Part shown: positions 13,291 through 17,927 of the stretch, in pieces | How positions within the stretch are numbered: the stretch's first letter is position 1 | How the letters are laid out: the number at the start of each line of letters is the position of its first letter | Assembly: GCA_937973565.1 (NCBI GenBank) | Contig: CALJKQ010000001.1 | Span: 1-17,927, forward strand | DNA length: 17,927 nt | Origin: an uncultured Saprospiraceae bacterium | GTDB lineage: Bacteria; Bacteroidota; Bacteroidia; Chitinophagales; Saprospiraceae | Direction: 5' to 3' | The notes under the pieces: generated by a model | What the model was told of the DNA's origin: nothing | Database searches by the model: none | What the model saw: the letters and a program-made list of their open reading frames with translations, nothing else | Position numbers and translations under genes: made by a program

Positions 13291-15582
13291 ATGAAAATTT
13301 ACCTTTGGTTTATATGGGTGTTTTTAATTTTCCTTGTGTTTCCTGCCGATGCAGCGCATATTATCGGAGGTGAAGTTACCTATAGCTGTATTTCCGTAAA
13401 CAACGTTCAAAAAAGAACGCGTTTTGAAGTTACGTTCACCATGTACCGGGACTCAAAAGGAGGCGGTGCCAACTTTGATGTCGACGCTGAATTTGGACTT
13501 TACAAATCCACAGCAGACAACAGATGGGTGTATGTAAAGTCCTTCAGCTCAAGTCCACGAGACATCAAACCGGTGGACAACGACAATCCTTGTATCATCG
13601 TACCCCCCAATATTGGCGTAGAGAGAGCGATTTACAAATTTGAAGTAGACATCGACTGGGGTACGGAAATTTACCAAATTGCCTACCAACGCTGTTGCAG
13701 AAATGGCACGATTTCCAACATCCTGGCACCAGGTTCGACGGGTGCTGTATTTTCAGTAGAAATTTTTGCGGATGCCATAAGCACTTGTAACAATAGCCCG
13801 GTTTTTAAAAAATTTCCACCCATCGTCATTTGTAATGGAGAGCCCCTCAGATTTGATAATTCAGCTACCGATGAAGAGGGCGACCAACTTGTTTACGAAT
13901 TTTGTGCTCCCCTCGCTTCCGGCGGTACCGATGGTGAAAGCGGAATGGGTGACCCCACTTCCTGCACCGGTGTGAGACCCGCTTCTATTCGCTGTCTGCC
14001 ACCTTATGCCGAAGTGCAATTTATGCTGCCTACATTCAGTGCCGTAAACCCCATTGGTGGTTCACCTCAAATCAAGATTGACCCTGCTACAGGTTTGATA
14101 ACGGGCATTCCCAGGATCAACGGCCAATATGTGGTAGGGGTATGCGTCAAAGAATACAGGGATGGAAAACTCATAGGATCCATCCGGAGGGAGTTTCAAT
14201 TCAATGTTACGATTTGTCAAATCGCCGTGGCTGCAGCCATAGATGTCGACCAAAATAAGGTCACGGAAGGCTATATTGAACTATCCCAGGATGGCAAGAT
14301 GTTTACCTACAAGGCATGTGGAACCAAGACCATACCCTTCCTCAACAAGAGTCAGGAGGTCAGAAATATTCTGGGCTACGAGTGGCGCTTCAACAAAAAC
14401 ACAAGTATTGATACCATACCCACTGCCAATGTTGATTATACCTTCCCGGATTATGGCAGGTATACAGGACAAATGATCCTCAATCCGCAACTTTCGGACT
14501 GTACGGATACCGCTAAATTGGAGATCGATCTTTATCCTGCCGTAAATGCTGACTTTGCCTTCGATTACGACACCTGTGTATCGGGGCCCGTATTTTTTTC
14601 GGATTTGTCTGTGAGTGGAGCTGGTGCAGGAATGGTAAATCAATGGGAGTGGCAATTTGAAGCAGATACCACTGCTTCTGTTAAAGACCCCCAATACGAA
14701 TACAAAACGCCGGGACTCAAAACCGTAAAGCTTACCTCAACCGACATCAACGGCTGCGTAAATTCCATTACAAAAGAAATTGTTTACCAACCTGTGCCCG
14801 CCCTTGTAGTCATTGAGCCCACACGATTTATTGGCTGCGTTCCTGAAGAAATATCGTTTAACAATCTTTCCTTTCCTATTGACGACACCTATACTTTTGC
14901 CTGGGATTTCGGCGATGGCAACACCTCTGATCAGATAAGCCCGGTCCATACCTATGAACAAACCGGTTTTTTTGATGTGTCTTTGAAAATAACTTCTCCC
15001 ATCGGTTGTGAAACCGTGGCCAGTTATCCGGACTGGATTGAAATGCTTGAGAGTCCGATAGCCGATTTCGCCTATAGCCCCGAAACCTTCAACAATTTTG
15101 AAAAAACAGCTACTTTTTCCAACCTCAGTGAAAGAGAAAAATCTGTTTTATGGAATTTTTCCGGCAATGGCATTTCATTTGAACAAAATCCAAACTATAC
15201 CTTTCCGGACACCGGCTTGTACAACATTTCGCTGATTGCCTTCCATGAAAATGGGTGTACTGATACAACCTCTGCCATGATCGACGTAATGCCTTTGGTG
15301 ACACTGGTAATGCCCAATGCATTTACACCCAATAATGACGGTCTCAACGATGATTTCAGAGGTTATGGCTTTATCGATGCCATTTCGAATTACAAAATGA
15401 CCATATGGAATCGCTGGGGAGAACTCATTTTCGAAACCGACGATCCTCTCAATGGTTGGAATGGTTCCAAAAACAATGATGGACACGACTCGCCACAGGG
15501 CGTTTATGTTTACCAGATTGAATACCTGGCGCCGCGTGGGGAGTCCAAAAAACTGAAAGGCCACGTAACGCTGGTGAGATAA
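13291..15582 (+). CDS. Secreted PKD-domain protein with type B T9SS sorting domain
   Basis: The 763-residue protein has a signal peptide ending near residue 22 (PADA|A). The N-terminus of the mature protein, AHIIGGEVTYSC, is a hallmark of a large Bacteroidota surface family; this region (about 22-185) has paired cysteines including QRCCRNG. A putative Ig-like segment lies at about 250-310 (DPATGLITGIPRINGQY). Three PKD-like domains follow at about 418-500, 511-588 and 590-672, the second with WDFGDGNTSDQISPVHTY; the third is divergent. Residues 673-763 match the gliding-motility/type B C-terminal domain: PNAFTPNNDGLND, WNRWGELIFE, GWNG and GVYVYQIEY. The protein is likely T9SS cargo displayed on the surface or released, possibly an adhesin. 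Its ligand is not known. Confidence 0.88.
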   Translation: MKIYLWFIWVFLIFLVFPADAAHIIGGEVTYSCISVNNVQKRTRFEVTFTMYRDSKGGGANFDVDAEFGLYKSTADNRWVYVKSFSSSPRDIKPVDNDNPCIIVPPNIGVERAIYKFEVDIDWGTEIYQIAYQRCCRNGTISNILAPGSTGAVFSVEIFADAISTCNNSPVFKKFPPIVICNGEPLRFDNSATDEEGDQLVYEFCAPLASGGTDGESGMGDPTSCTGVRPASIRCLPPYAEVQFMLPTFSAVNPIGGSPQIKIDPATGLITGIPRINGQYVVGVCVKEYRDGKLIGSIRREFQFNVTICQIAVAAAIDVDQNKVTEGYIELSQDGKMFTYKACGTKTIPFLNKSQEVRNILGYEWRFNKNTSIDTIPTANVDYTFPDYGRYTGQMILNPQLSDCTDTAKLEIDLYPAVNADFAFDYDTCVSGPVFFSDLSVSGAGAGMVNQWEWQFEADTTASVKDPQYEYKTPGLKTVKLTSTDINGCVNSITKEIVYQPVPALVVIEPTRFIGCVPEEISFNNLSFPIDDTYTFAWDFGDGNTSDQISPVHTYEQTGFFDVSLKITSPIGCETVASYPDWIEMLESPIADFAYSPETFNNFEKTATFSNLSEREKSVLWNFSGNGISFEQNPNYTFPDTGLYNISLIAFHENGCTDTTSAMIDVMPLVTLVMPNAFTPNNDGLNDDFRGYGFIDAISNYKMTIWNRWGELIFETDDPLNGWNGSKNNDGHDSPQGVYVYQIEYLAPRGESKKLKGHVTLVR

Positions 15583-15621
15583 TAAAACACTGGTTTTTCT
15601 GTTCTACTGATTAATTATTCT

Positions 15622-15629
15622 TACTTTTA
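15622..15629 (+). promoter_or_regulatory. Weak -7 box for the YwaF-like gene
   Basis: TACTTTTA differs from TAnnTTTG in its last base and would give a leader of about 15 bases. No -33 element is apparent. Confidence 0.3.
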
Positions 15630-15630
15630 T

Positions 15631-15653
15631 CCATATTTTGATATAAAATATGG
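15631..15653 (+). promoter_or_regulatory. Palindrome covering the start codon of the YwaF-like gene
   Basis: CCATATTTT (15631-15639) and AAAATATGG (15645-15653) are perfect 9-bp arms around a GATAT loop. The ATG at 15650-15652 lies inside the right arm. As RNA the fold would hide the start codon; as DNA it is a possible operator. It is AT-rich, so the stem is only moderately stable. Confidence 0.5.
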
Positions 15654-16405
15654 AGCTCAGTTCTTTTTACACAGATAGCAACCAATTTGTACATTTTGGT
15701 TTTGAACACTTGCAGGTGCTGCTGGCCAGCCTTCTTTTTGCTATTTGGTTTATTTACATGGGTAAGACCCGATGGTCACAGGAACAGCGATGTAAATACG
15801 CCATGCGTCTGGCTGTGGTCATGATGGTTTTGCAACTTTTTAAACCTGCTATCAGAATAGTGCTGGGCAATTACAACCACACAACCGACCTTCCCTTCCA
15901 CCTGTGCAGTCTAATGCCTTTTGCGCTTTACTTTATTTACAAGATACAAAGCAGACAATGGTGGGCCATTTTCTTTTTTTGGATCATGGCAGGTACCTTC
16001 CAGGCTTTGTTTACACCTACACTTACTGACGTACTTCCCCATTACGAAGCAATGAGGTACTGGGGCGTACACGCCGGGGTGGTTATCCTCGCCTTGTTTG
16101 GTTATTTTGCCATGGGCTGGAGGCTCAAAGCAACAGATATTTTATGGTCGGGACTGGCCATGAATGCAACCGCGCTGATTATATACCCCTATAACTGTTT
16201 AACCCAATCCAATTACTTTTTTCTTAATGCCAAACCTCCGGGAACCACGCTGTATTCTCTGCTTCCCGAATGGCCGACCTACATACTCGCCCTGGAATTG
16301 GTATTGATCTTTTTATTCACCACTATTTTCATTGTCTTTCAATGGGTACCGGTTTTATTTCGTTCGTTAATCATGTGGATGAGGCCTCCACAACTGGGTC
16401 AATGA
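15650..16405 (+). CDS. TIGR02206 (YwaF-like) membrane protein
   Basis: The 251-residue integral membrane protein has about seven hydrophobic segments, near residues 17-38, 48-70, 80-97, 102-124, 133-153, 163-183 and 207-237. FHLCSLMPFALYFIY, followed later by NYFFLNAKPPGTTLYSLL and a WPTYILALELVLIF helix, matches the TIGR02206/YwaF family, which has no settled function. It is preceded by a 67-base gap with the start-codon palindrome, so it probably has its own control. Its stop codon overlaps that of the convergent DUF3089 gene. Confidence 0.85.
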   Translation: MELSSFYTDSNQFVHFGFEHLQVLLASLLFAIWFIYMGKTRWSQEQRCKYAMRLAVVMMVLQLFKPAIRIVLGNYNHTTDLPFHLCSLMPFALYFIYKIQSRQWWAIFFFWIMAGTFQALFTPTLTDVLPHYEAMRYWGVHAGVVILALFGYFAMGWRLKATDILWSGLAMNATALIIYPYNCLTQSNYFFLNAKPPGTTLYSLLPEWPTYILALELVLIFLFTTIFIVFQWVPVLFRSLIMWMRPPQLGQ

Positions 16406-17403
16406 CCGGATAGGAATTTTTCCAGTCGATGGCTCGCATTGGATCGGATGCTGAAGTAGTAAAAATTCACATCGGCCACATGATAGTTTTTTGTGGTGAA
16501 AAAGATGGACCCCGGAAATTTGGGTTTCGTGGCCCACAGAATATTACCTATGACCTGTGCATCCACCAGTTTTGGATAAATATCCTTGAATTCTCTCAAT
16601 ATGGTACCGGGATTTTGTGAAGCATCTACATATTCCTGGGAGCGGTTCCATGACAAAGGATTGGTTACAACCACCCGGTCTTCCTGCCAATCGGGGACAT
16701 AACCTTTTTTAAACGTCCGCCATCCTGTAAAACAGCCGGTCTCATCCTTGTTTTCACAGGGTCTGATTGTCTTAAAGTCGCTTTCATGTACCGGCATGCC
16801 CAATAAATAGGCAACTACGAGTTGTTTTTGAAGCGGTTGACCATCGAAAAATTCTTTCAACAAGCGGATGGCATGCGTTGTGCCCTGGCTGTGAGCAGCA
16901 ATGATGATGGGCCTGCCATGGTTATCGTGTTGCAGGTAATACAAAAAGGCAGCCCTTATGTCTTCATAAGCCAGATTAAAAGCAGCTTTTGCACTGGCAG
17001 TATCCTTTGTAAAATAAGCATGCAGGTGCGCTTGCCGGTACCTGGGAGCATACACATAGCCCGCTTCATTGAAGGCACTGGCCTGAAAATGGATGGCGCC
17101 CTCATCCGTCCTCTTGTTGGTTTTGGCATCGTCAAAGTGGGCATTCCATTGATCATTTCCTCTCAAATCTGTATAGCTGGTAGGATGCAAAAAAAACACA
17201 TCCGCTTTTCTTGGTTTACCGTAAACTGAGTTACCCTCGGGGGTGTCGTCTGCCAAATCCTTTATTTGAGGATGCGCCGCCCAAAGCTCCGGCTTGCTGT
17301 AGTCGGCAGGATAGGCGGATATCATTTCAAAGGGCTTTCTCGGCAGTCTGGAAGCACATGAAATTTGAATCAGCAACAGCAGAAAAAAGAAGAATTTTTG
17401 CAT
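16399..17403 (-). CDS. DUF3089 alpha/beta-hydrolase-like lipoprotein
   Basis: With the start at 17403 the protein has 334 residues and begins MQKFFFFLLLLIQISCASR, a signal peptide with a likely lipidated Cys16; the residue at -3 is Gln, so the lipobox is imperfect. DUF3089 features are VFFLHPTSY near residue 73, RYRQAHLHAY, and the nucleophile elbow AHSQG with Ser172. The pair of cysteines in ENKDETGCFTGW is also typical. The substrate is unknown; an esterase or lipase-like activity is inferred. An earlier ATG at 17463 would add 20 poorly supported residues, overlap the hairpin at 17434-17460 and bury the signal peptide, so I use the later start. Confidence 0.82.
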   Translation of the reverse strand: MQKFFFFLLLLIQISCASRLPRKPFEMISAYPADYSKPELWAAHPQIKDLADDTPEGNSVYGKPRKADVFFLHPTSYTDLRGNDQWNAHFDDAKTNKRTDEGAIHFQASAFNEAGYVYAPRYRQAHLHAYFTKDTASAKAAFNLAYEDIRAAFLYYLQHDNHGRPIIIAAHSQGTTHAIRLLKEFFDGQPLQKQLVVAYLLGMPVHESDFKTIRPCENKDETGCFTGWRTFKKGYVPDWQEDRVVVTNPLSWNRSQEYVDASQNPGTILREFKDIYPKLVDAQVIGNILWATKPKFPGSIFFTTKNYHVADVNFYYFSIRSNASHRLEKFLSGH

Positions 17404-17433
17404 CGTACTATTTATTGGAAATGGTGTGAAAGC

Positions 17434-17460
17434 AAAGAGGGAAGTAAAACTCCCCTCTTT
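17434..17460 (-). terminator. Hairpin between hpf and the DUF3089 gene
   Basis: AAAGAGGG and CCCTCTTT pair perfectly, extended inward by one mismatch and AG/CT, around a 5-base loop. It starts 10 bases after the hpf stop. The sequence beyond it on the minus strand is only partly T-rich, so it may be a weak terminator or a 3' stabilising stem. Confidence 0.55.
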
Positions 17461-17469
17461 CATTTTATT

Positions 17470-17772
17470 TTAACTTGCTTCTTTTAGTTTTTCTTTACTC
17501 CGTTTCAATTGCCGCACTATGATTTCGTGGGCAGCATCCAATGATGATTCAAAGGTTTTTTCTGTAGCTGAGGCGAAAATGGTCTTTCCCGGTAATTTGG
17601 CCTCCAATTCCACAATTTTATCTCTTACTTGTCCGGAGTTTTCAAGCTTAAGGAATACTTCAACACCCAACAGCTTGTCATAAAATTTGACCAGTTTACT
17701 CAGTTTGTCGGAAATGTGGTCTTTTAGTTTTCCGTCTGCCGTAAAATGGATCGCATTGATGTTAATTTTCAT
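17470..17772 (-). CDS. hpf: Ribosome hibernation-promoting factor, short form
   Basis: HPF binds the 30S decoding region and inactivates or dimerises ribosomes in slow growth. The 100-residue length is that of the short HPF/RaiA (YfiA) type. It starts MKININAIHFTADGKLKDHI and shows the beta-alpha-beta-beta-beta-alpha pattern, with IVELEAKLPGKTIFASATEKTFESSLDAA as the core strands and last helix, then a basic tail ending KRSKEKLKEAS. The lack of a long C-terminal domain fits the short type. It lies 101 bases after the xerC-like gene, a pairing I recall as usual in Bacteroidota. No tRNA or tuf gene follows here, unlike in some relatives. Confidence 0.93.
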   Translation of the reverse strand: MKININAIHFTADGKLKDHISDKLSKLVKFYDKLLGVEVFLKLENSGQVRDKIVELEAKLPGKTIFASATEKTFESSLDAAHEIIVRQLKRSKEKLKEAS

Positions 17773-17816
17773 ACTTAATTATTTAAAAGTGTGAATAAAT
17801 ATTTCTTCAATATACA

Positions 17817-17842
17817 GGGTATTCAAGAAAAAATCAATACCC
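17817..17842 (-). other. Short hairpin between xerC and hpf
   Basis: GGGTATT and AATACCC form a perfect 7-bp inverted repeat around a 12-base AT-rich loop, 44 bases before the hpf ATG and 31 bases after the xerC stop. It may be a weak transcript end or a leader structure. No T run follows it. Confidence 0.4.
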
Positions 17843-17873
17843 AAATCAATAGTTTTCATGAGCTTCTTCATTA

Positions 17874-17927
17874 TCAGGCCTTTGGATGAAACTTTTGGTA
17901 AATTTCTTTCAATCGCTCGATGGAATT
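17874..17927 (-). CDS. xerC: XerC-like tyrosine recombinase, C-terminal 17 residues only
   Basis: Only the last 17 codons are in the window; they end in IYQKFHPKA before TGA. A helix followed by a HPKA or HPRA ending is typical of Bacteroidota XerC, the recombinase that resolves chromosome dimers, and the position just upstream of hpf supports this. The catalytic residues lie outside the window, so the call rests on the tail and the context. Confidence 0.6.
   Translation of the reverse strand, partial: NSIERLKEIYQKFHPKA

Noticed and set aside
17773..17873. tRNA gene near hpf
   Set aside because: Some relatives have tRNA genes beside hpf, but this stretch is AT-rich, has no cloverleaf arms and no T-loop motif.

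Overview
The window looks like a chromosome segment from a member of the Bacteroidota, most likely near the Saprospiraceae (inference). Seen directly: a DUF4270 / glmS / DUF4290 block, a PorZ-like type IX secretion protein, a surface protein with a gliding/type B sorting C-terminus, a TonB receptor with an N-terminal carboxypeptidase-D-like domain, a xerC-hpf pair, and several -7 boxes of the Bacteroidota form TAnnTTTG. No phage, insertion sequence, CRISPR array, tRNA or rRNA was seen. Almost all coding sequence is ordinary core genome.

Layout. Bases 1-5970 are a plus-strand block: the end of a DUF4270 protein, glmS, a DUF4290 protein and a porZ-like gene. Bases 5971-6448 are a convergent, non-coding stretch and the most unusual part of the window. 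It holds a nested tandem repeat, a second 14-bp tandem array, and an apparent free-standing minus-strand small RNA gene with its own promoter and intrinsic terminator. Bases 6449-10036 run on the minus strand: sppA, and upstream of it a tight three-gene unit (DUF721, MmcQ/YjbR, FAD-dependent oxidoreductase). Bases 10299-16405 run on the plus strand: a small helical protein, a TonB-dependent receptor, a PKD/T9SS cargo protein and a YwaF-like membrane protein. Bases 16399-17927 are minus strand: a DUF3089 lipoprotein, hpf, and the very end of a xerC-like recombinase.

How the genes relate. Several products act at the envelope: GlmS makes the amino-sugar precursor for peptidoglycan and LPS; PorZ belongs to the type IX secretion attachment complex, which joins cargo to an LPS; the 763-residue PKD protein looks like T9SS cargo; SppA clears signal peptides; the TonB receptor imports a ligand. 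HPF and the DciA-like DUF721 protein belong to ribosome hibernation and replication. No new multi-gene system was found. The candidates for undescribed biology are the small RNA, the palindrome over its promoter, and the compound repeat beside it.
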